40,650 bases of DNA from an uncultured Cellvibrio sp. (GCA_946481735.1 CAMLOU010000020.1:1-40650); one strand, 5' to 3'; counted from the first letter of the stretch, positions 1-9,154 are shown. Numbers and translations: made by a program. The notes: generated from the sequence alone by a model not told the origin.

Positions 1-133
1 CCGTTTTCTTTCCACTGGTAAGGTTGGTTTGAATGTCCATCAGCGAATTTTCATAGGACGGCGGCCAGGACCTGTCCGGATTCCATTCATAGGTGCTGCT
101 GGAAGGAAAAGAGTTAGTATTAGATGGAAACAT
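1..133 (-). CDS. Partial ORF of unknown function at the distal end of the T6SS locus
   Basis: The window holds 44 codons of an open frame that begins with ATG at 133 and runs off the left edge. The start is supported by a GAGGT Shine-Dalgarno six to seven bases upstream. The visible N-terminus is rich in Ser, Asn, Pro and aromatic residues and has no signal peptide or membrane segment. It follows the 245-aa ORF by 52 bases on the same strand, so it is probably the next gene of the accessory module downstream of tssA. It could be cargo, an adaptor or immunity; I do not recognise it. Confidence 0.5.
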   Translation of the reverse strand, partial: MFPSNTNSFPSSSTYEWNPDRSWPPSYENSLMDIQTNLTSGKKT

Positions 134-185
134 CGTTTTACCTCATATTGATAAACAATTTATAAGCAGAGGAAATACTCAAAAA

Positions 186-923
186 CTATTTCTTTTCTTT
201 GGTGTTATCGTGAGTCTCCAGACGCCGATTTATTGTCTGCATGATCACACCATCCTCTTTGCCAGTAACACGATGAATATCATTGATCGAGCGGCCTGCA
301 TTACCCAATGTTTTAGCCACCATTACTCCTCTGGCGATAAGACCCGGAATACCCGGTATTAAAGCCGCAGGAGCGCCCATCATAAAATTCGCACCGAGCT
401 GACGTGTCAAATTTGCTGCCTCCATCCCAGTGTGTTGAGCAAGCGTTGCCTCTACCTTGTCAACTCCCTCACGGGACACGCCTTGTACAACTGATTTTAC
501 TTTCTGAAGCTTATCAATAGTTTCCCTAGGCTTATCCCACAGTTCCTGCGCCACCTCATTTACTTTTTGCTTGCTTGCGTCAATGGTGTCCTGCCGCCTA
601 TCTTCATTTGAAGTTTGGGTAGCGTATTGAAAAACCTTGGTTGCTCGCTTGACCTGATAAGGAACCTCCCATTGAGCAGGGTTAAAACCTTTAAAAAATT
701 GCGTGACAGGACTTAAGGTTTGTAAGGTTTCCTGCCGTTGCTGTATGTGCCGCTGAGCTTGTGCAAACACATCATGTTCCCCGGGCGGCTGAGCATCTGT
801 ATGGGTTGTATCACCTTTGTGCTGCTCCATCATTTTCTGGCCCGCACCATAGAGAGCGGAGCCCACAGTCAAAGCTCGAATATATGATCCGGGATTGGGT
901 TTTAGAAATTTAGTAAAGCTCAT
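186..923 (-). CDS. Unrecognised T6SS-linked protein with a Gly/Ala-rich hydrophobic stretch
   Basis: The 245-residue product starts at the ATG at 923, chosen because GCAGGTG lies just upstream; an in-frame ATG at 974 has no comparable site. The middle (about residues 50-150) is charged, Gln/Lys-rich and probably helical. Residues about 170-215 are Gly, Ala, Ile and Val rich (…GAPAALIPGIPGLIARG…) and could be a membrane-inserting hairpin. The tail is basic. I do not recognise the family. Its place at the end of a T6SS locus, 73 bases after another orphan of similar style, suggests a cargo/partner or effector/immunity pair, but no catalytic motif is visible. A pore-forming role is only a guess from the hydrophobic segment. 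Confidence 0.65.
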   Translation of the reverse strand: MSFTKFLKPNPGSYIRALTVGSALYGAGQKMMEQHKGDTTHTDAQPPGEHDVFAQAQRHIQQRQETLQTLSPVTQFFKGFNPAQWEVPYQVKRATKVFQYATQTSNEDRRQDTIDASKQKVNEVAQELWDKPRETIDKLQKVKSVVQGVSREGVDKVEATLAQHTGMEAANLTRQLGANFMMGAPAALIPGIPGLIARGVMVAKTLGNAGRSINDIHRVTGKEDGVIMQTINRRLETHDNTKEKK

Positions 924-996
924 CTTCGCACCTGCTATAAATTTATAAAAACTGATGTATCGTTCTAAAGTCAATATTCAAGGCGTTTGGCATTGT

Positions 997-1911
997 CTAG
1001 CCCAATGGTGTCAATAACGCTTGGCCATTTTGAGCACGTACATGATTTGCTGCGGCTGTTGCAATCCGTGAACGCATAATATCGTTAGAAGAAACTCGTA
1101 ATGGATTATTTTCCATAACAGGTGACGTACCCAAAGGCCCAACTTGTTGAGTTGTCGCTTTGTGCCGGACAAAATCAGTAGCATGAAGTGCATAATCTGT
1201 GTATGCCCTACCAATTCCACCGCTGCTACTCCATACACCAGAATGTGCTTCCATTTGAAACCAGGAATCCGCCCCTGGTCCGACTTGAGTGGTGCCATGC
1301 AGTGCAGTGCCAAAATTCATAACTCTGTCTGACGGCATTTGGTGTTCGCTTTGAACAGTACCCATACCTGGGTAGTGAGAAGAAGGCAAATTATAGCGTG
1401 GCTTATTCGGTCCGCCACGATCACCACCATAGGTGCCATTCTGTTCCCGCAGTCGAAAGCGAGCATCCAGTGCACCACCATCCTCCACAACGACATGACC
1501 ACCTCGCATAGCATCGTCACTCACGTTGGGATTTATCGACGGATGTACATGATTCGTAGCTTTGGCAAACGTGAATAGACGGCGCGCCTCCTGGACCGTA
1601 CTCCATTGATCAGCAGTGAATACACCTTGTCGTTGATTCAAGACATGCGTAATCTCAGGTGAGCTTAAATCATGGGCATCCCGGTACGCCTGCATACCGA
1701 GATCTGCCACCATCATGGAAGCAGCTGTCAATGTACCAACACCGCTCAGAGTGGCGGCACCTTGCGCAACTTTCATGGCGCCATGCACTACTCCAGAAGT
1801 CGAACCTGTCGGCCCAGCATTATCATGCACAGTGCGCAAACCCTCAGTTATTGAGCTTGCCCCACTGTAATCTGTTAAAGCTTTTGAGGTTGCATTAAGT
1901 ATGTTGGACAT
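997..1911 (-). CDS. Unrecognised protein, candidate T6SS cargo
   Basis: The product is 304 residues. Two adjacent ATGs lie at 1914 and 1911; the second is six bases from an AAGGAG Shine-Dalgarno and is preferred. Residues about 40-75 form an Ala/Gly/Met-rich, weakly hydrophobic segment without charged clusters. The middle is Gly, Asn and His rich. The C-terminal third has a compact set of aromatic and polar residues (…SWFQMEAHSG… then …YTDYALHATDFVRHK… and …GPLGTSPVMENNPLR…) that looks like a conserved catalytic or binding core, but I cannot assign a family. No classical signal peptide is seen. Its position after tssA, next to another orphan, fits a T6SS cargo gene; that is inference from context. 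Confidence 0.65.
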   Translation of the reverse strand: MSNILNATSKALTDYSGASSITEGLRTVHDNAGPTGSTSGVVHGAMKVAQGAATLSGVGTLTAASMMVADLGMQAYRDAHDLSSPEITHVLNQRQGVFTADQWSTVQEARRLFTFAKATNHVHPSINPNVSDDAMRGGHVVVEDGGALDARFRLREQNGTYGGDRGGPNKPRYNLPSSHYPGMGTVQSEHQMPSDRVMNFGTALHGTTQVGPGADSWFQMEAHSGVWSSSGGIGRAYTDYALHATDFVRHKATTQQVGPLGTSPVMENNPLRVSSNDIMRSRIATAAANHVRAQNGQALLTPLG

Positions 1912-1963
1912 CATGTTCTCCTTTGACTGTCAAAATTTAATGTAAACAATGGCTGCTGCATAC

Positions 1964-3019
1964 TTATCTAAAACATATATCTACTGCCAGGAATTTCATT
2001 AATAATTCCAAGTCCCGTCTAACAATATGAATATTTTCCTCTACGCCTCGATAGAAAAAATATTCCTTTTCATATGGCTCAGCTGCACGAACAGGCAATA
2101 AAGTGAAACCCAATTTTTTAATTGCGCCAAGTGAAGGATGATTGTATTTATACACCTTGGCAAAGCAGGATTGCATATTGAAATGGTTAGTGTGGTATAA
2201 CAACAATAGTTCAGCGGCTTCTGGCCCGAAGCCGTAACCTTGAAAATCCTTTCCCAGCCAATAATAAAAAAAGCCGAGTTGCTTATAGCGTATTAATCCT
2301 ACACACCCGATAAAGCCGTATTCCGAGTGCATTACTGCACAGGTTGTACGAGCGGCGTCATTCATGTCGTCCGCCAACCAGGCATGCCATTGCATGTCAT
2401 TATTGAATTCAGGCAAACAACATAGATCCGCAATGCCGGGATCAGCATATTGCCAGGCAAAGTCGTTAATGTGCTGATGTCCTAAAGGCTGGAGGTAAAT
2501 GCGCTTACCATGCAATAAGCCGGATGATGTGAGGATCTTTTTTTCAGAGAATCTTTGCCACGCAGATATTTTCTTATAATAGTCATAAAAAAATTTGTTC
2601 GCAGGAACCTCCAGCGCATAGCGTCTTGACAATACAATGGCTAATTGATGATCACCTAAGCACCAACAAGCCTGTATCAAAGAACAGCGTAACTGAACAC
2701 TATCTGGCTCCAAAGCCAGTCCTTGCCGTACAACATCGATTAATAATTTCCAATCACACAAGTACTTGCACATTTCTGCCATCTGTTGGCAGTCATTATG
2801 ATCGAGCTTAGTTTGATATTCTCGATAGACATCACGTAAATTCATCAAAATCGATAAGCGCTCATTAGCATGAATGTTGCTTTTCTCATGGTATATGTAA
2901 TTCAGCCAGTGATGAGCATGAGGTTTATTGATAAATGGATGTAGGGAAAACAGGTTATCCGAACCTGGATGATACGGCCCGACCTGTTGACTCGCTGCGA
3001 TCGCTGCCTGTGCCGGCAT
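1964..3019 (-). CDS. Helical-repeat plus GNAT acetyltransferase protein in the T6SS locus
   Basis: The 351-residue product starts at an ATG seven bases after GGAG. Residues about 50-150 are helical with TPR-like spacing (…YLCDWKLLIDVVRQGLALEPDS…). Residues about 171-310 are a GNAT N-acetyltransferase domain of the RimJ/RimL style, with the acetyl-CoA loop QGYGFG at 260-265 and the C-terminal …NHPSLGAIKKLGF… signature at 293-305. GNAT enzymes move an acetyl group from acetyl-CoA to an amine; the substrate is unknown. Linkage to tssA and two candidate cargo genes suggests it modifies a T6SS component or effector, or is itself a toxin. The gene has 30-50 bp gaps on both sides, unlike the overlapping core genes. 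Confidence 0.75.
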   Translation of the reverse strand: MPAQAAIAASQQVGPYHPGSDNLFSLHPFINKPHAHHWLNYIYHEKSNIHANERLSILMNLRDVYREYQTKLDHNDCQQMAEMCKYLCDWKLLIDVVRQGLALEPDSVQLRCSLIQACWCLGDHQLAIVLSRRYALEVPANKFFYDYYKKISAWQRFSEKKILTSSGLLHGKRIYLQPLGHQHINDFAWQYADPGIADLCCLPEFNNDMQWHAWLADDMNDAARTTCAVMHSEYGFIGCVGLIRYKQLGFFYYWLGKDFQGYGFGPEAAELLLLYHTNHFNMQSCFAKVYKYNHPSLGAIKKLGFTLLPVRAAEPYEKEYFFYRGVEENIHIVRRDLELLMKFLAVDICFR

Positions 3020-3050
3020 AATAGGGCTCCGTCTTCTTAAACCACTTACG

Positions 3051-3374
3051 TCAATGGGTATCTCGTCTTTCTTTACTTTGGGTTATTTCATCCCGTTCAG
3101 CCTGAAGCAACTTTTGCTCTTCATCCGCCACTTGCTGCAACGCAAAAAATGTTGTTCCGGGCGTGAAGCGGGTTTTAATCCGTTTATTCACAGGCGCATT
3201 AAGGCTTTCCAGCCAATACGCTGTATTTGATAAAGATGCAGGCGAATCTTCAGCACGAGGATTCTTCGTAGTAGTGGATGATGCTTTTTCTGCAGCAAGA
3301 TCCAGTTGCACCGTTAACCGAAAGCCATCAAGGCCATCACCATCAAGCGGTATGTCATCATCGTTGTTATGCAT
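3051..3374 (-). CDS. Small hypothetical protein downstream of tssA
   Basis: The product is 107 residues. Two tandem ATGs (3377, 3374) follow AAGGAG; the second has the better six-base spacing. The N-terminus is acidic (several Asp), the middle is Ser/Thr/Ala rich, and the C-terminal 35 residues are a charged probable coiled coil (…LQQVADEEQKLLQAERDE…). It has no signal peptide or membrane helix. It lies 31 bases after tssA and 31 bases before the GNAT gene, so it is probably co-transcribed. I do not recognise a family; a chaperone or scaffold for the downstream products is possible but unsupported. Confidence 0.6.
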   Translation of the reverse strand: MHNNDDDIPLDGDGLDGFRLTVQLDLAAEKASSTTTKNPRAEDSPASLSNTAYWLESLNAPVNKRIKTRFTPGTTFFALQQVADEEQKLLQAERDEITQSKERRDTH

Positions 3375-3405
3375 CATCTTCTCCTTTGCTGTTGCAACTC
3401 GTTAT

Positions 3406-4491
3406 TTACGCAGCGCTTTTATCCAGCCCCAACAAATCAAAAATATTGATCTGCCCATTACCCTGAACAAATAACTGGCGATATAAATCCGATGTGCTCA
3501 TATTGCCCCACTCCACCATGCGCTTGAGTACGCTGGGCACCGGGCTATGCGGTTCTATATGCGCGAGGTAATCTGCAATTGCTTCCAGTTGTAAGTAGGC
3601 CTCCATGCGTCCGCGTCGAGGGTCTGTCATTAATACATCATCTACGCCGCTCTCTTTGGGGATGTCCTGATGAGTTGTTTCTTCGTCAACAGCGGCGGCT
3701 GTGTAACCACGCTTGTGCAGTTCGTTGCGTAAAAAATCTGCCATGTGGTTCAGTAAACCGGTGATACTACCGAGCGAGGGTGATTCTTCGCCGCACAATT
3801 CATTTAAGGTTGTTGAAAGTTGTCGTATTTCATTAACACCCGCGTCGATAAACTGCAGGGTATCGGCCCATTCTTGCGATGGTGTTTGGTTAACGATGTG
3901 CTGGCAATCAGCCACGGAAAAACCTTCGAGTGCTTCCCTGCCCCTGACCTGCGCCTGAATCTGCTCATTGCGCATCGCGATCTCCAGGTCCTCCCATGCC
4001 AGCACCTGCCGACCACTCGGATTTAGCGGAAGAATGCTCAACAGCGGCATAAATTTTTCATTGGCCCAACTGAGGATATTGGTGCGGTACTCCTGATCAC
4101 CACCTTCTGGCTGGGGATAAAGCGTGGGCCAATAATGGCGACAAAGTTGTTCGATAATCCGGAATGCCGGCGCCAGTCCAGCGAAGCCGTAACGATGCAA
4201 CTGCGCCTCACATAACCAGACGGCAATTTGCAGATCCTTACTTTTGCTTGCCAATGCCGATGCGGCAATCTCAATTGCATTTGCCCAGTTGGCCTGTTTA
4301 AGATCGTGGGCCCATTCGCCGCGAGGGATGGAAGGGTCGTCAGCATGTCGTGCTTGCTTGAGGGCTTTGTAGGTTTCGCTAAAACGCAAGTTGTCACCCA
4401 CGATATTTTCTTCATTGATGGGCGCTAACATGGCCGATAATTCAAAACCGGTTTGTTCTTTGATCAAATTGTTAATAAGGATAGGTTCCAT
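3406..4491 (-). CDS. tssA: T6SS protein TssA (ImpA family)
   Basis: The product is 361 residues. The start is the ATG at 4491, behind GAGAGG; the longer reading would run back inside tssM. An ImpA N-terminal domain occupies about residues 25-170, with the typical …LQIAVWLCEAQLHRYGFAGL… and …HYWPTLYPQPE… segments. TssA is a cytosolic organiser that links the baseplate and membrane complex and caps or primes the growing tail. The C-terminal part is short compared with the long TssA forms of about 470-530 residues, so this is one of the shorter variants. It starts 20 bases after tssM ends and is the last core T6SS gene of the operon. Confidence 0.9.
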   Translation of the reverse strand: MEPILINNLIKEQTGFELSAMLAPINEENIVGDNLRFSETYKALKQARHADDPSIPRGEWAHDLKQANWANAIEIAASALASKSKDLQIAVWLCEAQLHRYGFAGLAPAFRIIEQLCRHYWPTLYPQPEGGDQEYRTNILSWANEKFMPLLSILPLNPSGRQVLAWEDLEIAMRNEQIQAQVRGREALEGFSVADCQHIVNQTPSQEWADTLQFIDAGVNEIRQLSTTLNELCGEESPSLGSITGLLNHMADFLRNELHKRGYTAAAVDEETTHQDIPKESGVDDVLMTDPRRGRMEAYLQLEAIADYLAHIEPHSPVPSVLKRMVEWGNMSTSDLYRQLFVQGNGQINIFDLLGLDKSAA

Positions 4492-4511
4492 CACATGCCT
4501 CTCAGTCACAT

Positions 4512-7500
4512 TTAAATAGCGGGAGCCTGCTGGGGGAAATTCACCGGCATGGGCCAGGTTTGCCATTGTGCGCTTTCACCTTTGATGGCTAACGTCAGGG
4601 TAACCTGCGCATTTACTTCGCGTAGCTGAAGCGTTTTACTGGTTTCACTCAGTGATGTTTTCGTCGCTGTTGTTTTTTCGGCAACCGGAATGGTAAAACG
4701 CAGGGGTATCACCGCCGGATCGCTGGTAACACTTTCGCGTTGCTGATCAATCAAGCGGTGCAAGGCCCAGGGTCCGTCCTGTTGAAACATCACCGCATTA
4801 CTCTGCACCACCATCTGCCGCTGACGCGGATCGCGCACGGGGGTATACCGGGACAATTCTGCCCACGCCATGCTGACCTGTAGAGGTTGCCCGCTCAGCC
4901 ATTCAAGATCACTGACCTGATTGGGGAAACTGCTTTGCATCGCCGGGGTTTTCAGTATCCATTGCACGATCTGTTCGATCCCGGGGGAGTTGCCGGGATT
5001 TTGCCGGAATTGCGCGTTGATCCTGACACTGCTCGGCAAGCCTTTGGGGTACAGCAAATTCAGGTGCTCACGTACACCCTTCAACTCGGTAATAAATTGT
5101 TTGACGGCGTACCAGCGATCCCCTTCTTTCTGTTGGGCCAGGTGTTGATCCAGCGCAGTAATTAACGGGCCATAATTCGCATCAAAATGTACCCAGGCTT
5201 TTGGATCGAGATCTTGCGCACCATCATTGGCAAAGGGGTAGCGGCCTGCCAGTTGGCGATTAAATGCATCCGCCAGCTCCAGATAATCTTTCGCCACATA
5301 TTGGGCAGTGGTATCGGCACACAGCGTAGCCAGGTCATTGACAGCGAGCTTTTTACGCTCAGAGAACAGGTCATTTCCTGACGCGCCGGCATCAAAGGTT
5401 TGCTGATAACAGGTCTCTGTTGTAACGCCGGCAAAATGGGTGGTGTAATAGTCCCGCAACAGCCCCAACTTGCTGTTCTTGTCATTGAAGCGGATAAAAT
5501 TGTCATATTCATTGACGGAGTTCGTCCAGAAAAAAACCTGGGTGTTGCTGGCCGCCTTGTGCAGACTCGCGGCTTCATTAAACCAGCGCGTGTAAGGTCT
5601 GGCGTACTGCAGCAAACGCGCGGCAGAAACTTGTTCTGCGTTTAAAAAGTCTACGACCTCAGGCTTATCATCCATATCGGTAAATAAAAACGTGCTTTCG
5701 GGTGGTGACAATTTTGGTAAGAAAACCGACGTGGATAAGTAGAGCTGAGTAATTTGATTAATCTGTTCACTGGCAATCTTGCTCAAGCAGTCGTACCAGC
5801 CGGCGTCGGATGTGTCGAGCATCAATTGCTGATATAACCTCACCAACGCAATAAGCTCATTGATCGATTGGTTATAGGAAAAACTGACTTTCTCAATAAG
5901 TTGCTCCTGGGTGATGGTCATACCGATCGGCTGGATCGCATTGGCCATCTGGTAATTGACCAGGCTCCTGATCTGACTCCGGGCAACGGCATTGATAAAG
6001 TTATCCGCCAGCGGCCCGGTAACTGCATCAGCTGATGAATTCGCCAGTGTTTTCGGTGCGGGTACTGGAGGAGCAATGAATTCCTGATATGACTGCAGGG
6101 ATTTTAGTGCTTGTATCAACGCGGCCTGGTTGATCGTGGCCGCCCGATCACAACTGGCAAATGCCAATGGATGATCCATCATAAAATCGCGCGCTGTCAG
6201 CGCTTCAAGCTGTTGCAGATTCTGATTATAGCGGTCAGTCCAGACCAGGCCTTGTGCCGTTTCTTCCATTAACGGAACCGATTCCACCGACCGCAAGGCA
6301 AGCAACTGATGTTTCAGGGGCATGTAACAATTGCTCGGCGTAAAGGCTTGTACAGCTGCTTCCAGACCACTGACGTTGTGCTCATCAAATTTTCCAAGCG
6401 CTTTTAATAACGTATCCATCCGGACAAAAATTTTGGCACAGGGGTTCTCACTTTCCGTCGCACCTATCCAAGCCTCCTCAACCCGGTGGCTCCAGGCCAT
6501 TAAATCGTTTACATCTGCTCGCGTTACGGTATCCGGACGGGAAAATTTATCGAGTAAGGTTTCGCCTCTACCGATAGCAGAGGTTAATGACGTGCGCAGG
6601 TTTTCCGCACCATTTCGCAAACGGCCGCTCACGACCTGGTGATAGTCTTCCGAAACATGCACCTGATCCCGATAGCTGACCTGCAGCAAGGCTTTCAGCA
6701 ATGCACTGTTGTTGGTAATCAGGCTGTCAGGTAATGGACGGTTATAGAGGTACTGAGTCAGTTTATGAAATGCTTCCAACACTTCCCGGGATTGGGCACG
6801 GCTATTGGTATGAGTGATCTCCCTGAATAAAGACTCGTGATATTCAAATGCAAGCACTTCCAATGCGTAATTAAAAAATTCGGTATCTACGTTACCATCC
6901 GTTGCCACCTCCGGATTATTATCGGCAGCTACCAGGGTATCGGCTTTGGTCTCCAGCCAGCATTTAAATGCTGGCAGAATCACACCGCCAAATGCATCAC
7001 GAGCAATGGTATCGAGCGGGCGGGTGGAGATGTTGCTTTCCCGCCATGAATAAGGAATATTCCAGTAGGTCACCCGCGCATGGATTTTTGAGATAGGTTG
7101 GAGCAAGCGAAAGTAATCGTCTGCACTGATGCAATCATCCAGGTTTTCTGCATAGCTACTGTAAACCTGCAGCATCTTCACCGCTTCAACTTGAAGATCG
7201 ACCTGTTGTTTCAGATCAAAAAAGCTGTAGACCAGAGACAAAAATAAAATACCCAACCCATAGCAAACCCATTTCTGGGTTTTATGTAAACGCAAGGATC
7301 GCGACCAAAGTGCGAAACGCAGGGGTTTAGCCAGGTTTTTTTCTGCAAAACATTTTTTCTCAATTAACTCTTTAATAGCACCTGGCGCGCGCGTCTCGTC
7401 CATGCGCCCGGTAAAATAAAATCCGCGTACACTGGCACCGCTGGAAAAAATAACATCGTCAAAAATTTGCTCCAGCATCCAGCTTAAATTTTCTTGTACA

Positions 7501-8351
7501 TTCGCCAGACGGCGAGGAAATAGAATAAAGTTACGCGCCTCGGTCAGCGTTAATGCATTCTGATCGGGTTTTGCCAGGGCATTGGCTTGCAAGCAATAAA
7601 GTTGTTGGACAATGGATTCCAACCCGGTGGCTATCCAATGGTTCTCAAATTTGGCTTCAAGGTGGTAGGGGCTGGACCAGCCAAACATTTGTTGCTGGAA
7701 TTGCGGGAACTGCCGCCAGAATTCACGATAACCGGGAATCCGGTCCGTCTTGGTGATGACGATATAAATGGGTAATACAAATTCCAGTTCTTTCTGTAAC
7801 AACCATAACAAACTGTGGATATAGCGCGCCTGGGTACGCAAGCGTGTGCGCCCTTGGGTCAACAAGGTCTCAGCGGACACAGTAACAATCACACCATCGA
7901 GCGGGCGTTCGGGTCGGATCTGATTGATTTCCTGTAACAGAGTTTTCAGCCCCTGCTTATTTTCCCCGAGAAACTGACCATCGATGATGATGCCCTGCTC
8001 CAGGATCTGCCATGCATCCCTGGTACCGGAGCGGTTAATCAATTTCAACAGCGGGTGGGTTTTATCACCCAGAGCCAAGGCGCGTGCCAACTCCGAACGA
8101 CCGCTGTCAGGTTCGCCCAGTAACATAAACCAGGGCGTATCATATCGCCCTGCCCGATGGGTATATAAATCACTGAGGAGTTGTTCAAGTCCACCCCAGA
8201 AATCCTTCACCTTTTTGCGGCGACGCAACACGGCCAGGAGATCTGTCAGGATTTGTTTTGCTACGAACCGTGCCCGCACAATCAGCGCGACTATCACCAT
8301 CAACAGGATGATGGCCAGAGCAATCAGCAGATAGAAAATCCACGGGCTCAT
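4512..8351 (-). CDS. tssM: T6SS membrane-complex protein TssM (IcmF family)
   Basis: The product is 1279 residues from the ATG at 8351, which overlaps the tssL stop as ATGA and has AAGG six bases upstream; an in-frame ATG at 8366 has no clear ribosome site. TssM spans the inner membrane and joins TssL to the lipoprotein TssJ. There is one N-terminal membrane helix (about 3-25), a cytoplasmic NTPase-like domain, a second helix near 355-375, and a long periplasmic region ending in the TssJ-binding C-terminus. Two points are odd. The P-loop reads GEPDSGRS (79-86), with Arg in place of the Walker Lys, so nucleotide binding may be lost. Only one helix precedes the NTPase-like domain, where two are usual. 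Confidence 0.93.
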   Translation of the reverse strand: MSPWIFYLLIALAIILLMVIVALIVRARFVAKQILTDLLAVLRRRKKVKDFWGGLEQLLSDLYTHRAGRYDTPWFMLLGEPDSGRSELARALALGDKTHPLLKLINRSGTRDAWQILEQGIIIDGQFLGENKQGLKTLLQEINQIRPERPLDGVIVTVSAETLLTQGRTRLRTQARYIHSLLWLLQKELEFVLPIYIVITKTDRIPGYREFWRQFPQFQQQMFGWSSPYHLEAKFENHWIATGLESIVQQLYCLQANALAKPDQNALTLTEARNFILFPRRLANVQENLSWMLEQIFDDVIFSSGASVRGFYFTGRMDETRAPGAIKELIEKKCFAEKNLAKPLRFALWSRSLRLHKTQKWVCYGLGILFLSLVYSFFDLKQQVDLQVEAVKMLQVYSSYAENLDDCISADDYFRLLQPISKIHARVTYWNIPYSWRESNISTRPLDTIARDAFGGVILPAFKCWLETKADTLVAADNNPEVATDGNVDTEFFNYALEVLAFEYHESLFREITHTNSRAQSREVLEAFHKLTQYLYNRPLPDSLITNNSALLKALLQVSYRDQVHVSEDYHQVVSGRLRNGAENLRTSLTSAIGRGETLLDKFSRPDTVTRADVNDLMAWSHRVEEAWIGATESENPCAKIFVRMDTLLKALGKFDEHNVSGLEAAVQAFTPSNCYMPLKHQLLALRSVESVPLMEETAQGLVWTDRYNQNLQQLEALTARDFMMDHPLAFASCDRAATINQAALIQALKSLQSYQEFIAPPVPAPKTLANSSADAVTGPLADNFINAVARSQIRSLVNYQMANAIQPIGMTITQEQLIEKVSFSYNQSINELIALVRLYQQLMLDTSDAGWYDCLSKIASEQINQITQLYLSTSVFLPKLSPPESTFLFTDMDDKPEVVDFLNAEQVSAARLLQYARPYTRWFNEAASLHKAASNTQVFFWTNSVNEYDNFIRFNDKNSKLGLLRDYYTTHFAGVTTETCYQQTFDAGASGNDLFSERKKLAVNDLATLCADTTAQYVAKDYLELADAFNRQLAGRYPFANDGAQDLDPKAWVHFDANYGPLITALDQHLAQQKEGDRWYAVKQFITELKGVREHLNLLYPKGLPSSVRINAQFRQNPGNSPGIEQIVQWILKTPAMQSSFPNQVSDLEWLSGQPLQVSMAWAELSRYTPVRDPRQRQMVVQSNAVMFQQDGPWALHRLIDQQRESVTSDPAVIPLRFTIPVAEKTTATKTSLSETSKTLQLREVNAQVTLTLAIKGESAQWQTWPMPVNFPQQAPAI

Positions 8352-9154
8352 AAACCACCTTGCCATTGAACGAGTGATACCGCGTGATCAATGTCGAATG
8401 CAGCAGATTCTGCTCCAGCCGTAGTCATACGCAGTTCTATTTGCGCCGCACCGGTTATCTGTTCATCGTAAATACCGGCAAAAATCTGTACTGCGCTAAC
8501 CCAGATGATCAGCGCCAGGATTAAATACACAAGCATCGCCACACCCACCCAACGCCACCAGCGCGACATGGCACCCAAGGTTTGCGGATAGGCACCGGAT
8601 AGCGGATGCTCATAAGCCTGGGCAAATGCCAGCCGGGGTAAGTCCGGGTGAAAGCGCAAACGGTTGAGCATGAGCTGGTATTCCGTCAAGCGCTCGCGTT
8701 GATGGCGGCATTCGCCATAAAACCCAAGCTGCAGAACCATAAGATAGATACTGGCAAACTGATCTTTATCTTTGGGATCGCTATGCCGTTTGCCGAGGGT
8801 TTTGATACGTTGGAAGATCATGCGCCCGGCGATGGATGTCCCAAATAATTTTTCCTCCAGCAGATGATCACACCAATAATCCTGCCCGGGCCAATTGATC
8901 TGGAATAACAACATTTCATCGGCTAATGCCGCCAATGCATAACGCAGTTCATTCATCAGAGGTTGCTCTGCCGGGTCACTGCTGTAAAGGTGCCGGTCGA
9001 GGATCGCCGCCATTCGTTGGGCCGTACTCAATGCAAGTACTTGCGTGGTATTGGATGCATCGGCAGCGTCATCCAGTTGCTCACCGGAGGATAGGGTTTC
9101 AGCAATACGGTAGAGCGCTTCGTAAGTCACCAGAAAGCGATTGACCCATCTCAT
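8348..9154 (-). CDS. tssL: T6SS membrane-complex protein TssL (DotU/IcmH family)
   Basis: The product is 268 residues. A cytoplasmic all-helical DotU domain covers about residues 5-190, with the family-typical …LRYALAALADEMLL… helix and a C-terminal tail anchor at about 203-225. TssL contacts TssM and TssK and docks the baseplate on the inner membrane. There is no C-terminal OmpA/peptidoglycan-binding domain, only about 40 residues after the anchor, so this is the short form. The start overlaps the tssK stop as ATGA, and the stop overlaps the start of tssM, indicating translational coupling. Confidence 0.93.
   Translation of the reverse strand: MRWVNRFLVTYEALYRIAETLSSGEQLDDAADASNTTQVLALSTAQRMAAILDRHLYSSDPAEQPLMNELRYALAALADEMLLFQINWPGQDYWCDHLLEEKLFGTSIAGRMIFQRIKTLGKRHSDPKDKDQFASIYLMVLQLGFYGECRHQRERLTEYQLMLNRLRFHPDLPRLAFAQAYEHPLSGAYPQTLGAMSRWWRWVGVAMLVYLILALIIWVSAVQIFAGIYDEQITGAAQIELRMTTAGAESAAFDIDHAVSLVQWQGGL

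Noticed and set aside
93..362. Plus-strand ORF of 89 codons at the left end
   Set aside because: It is antisense to two minus-strand frames that have good ribosome sites and does not resemble a known protein.
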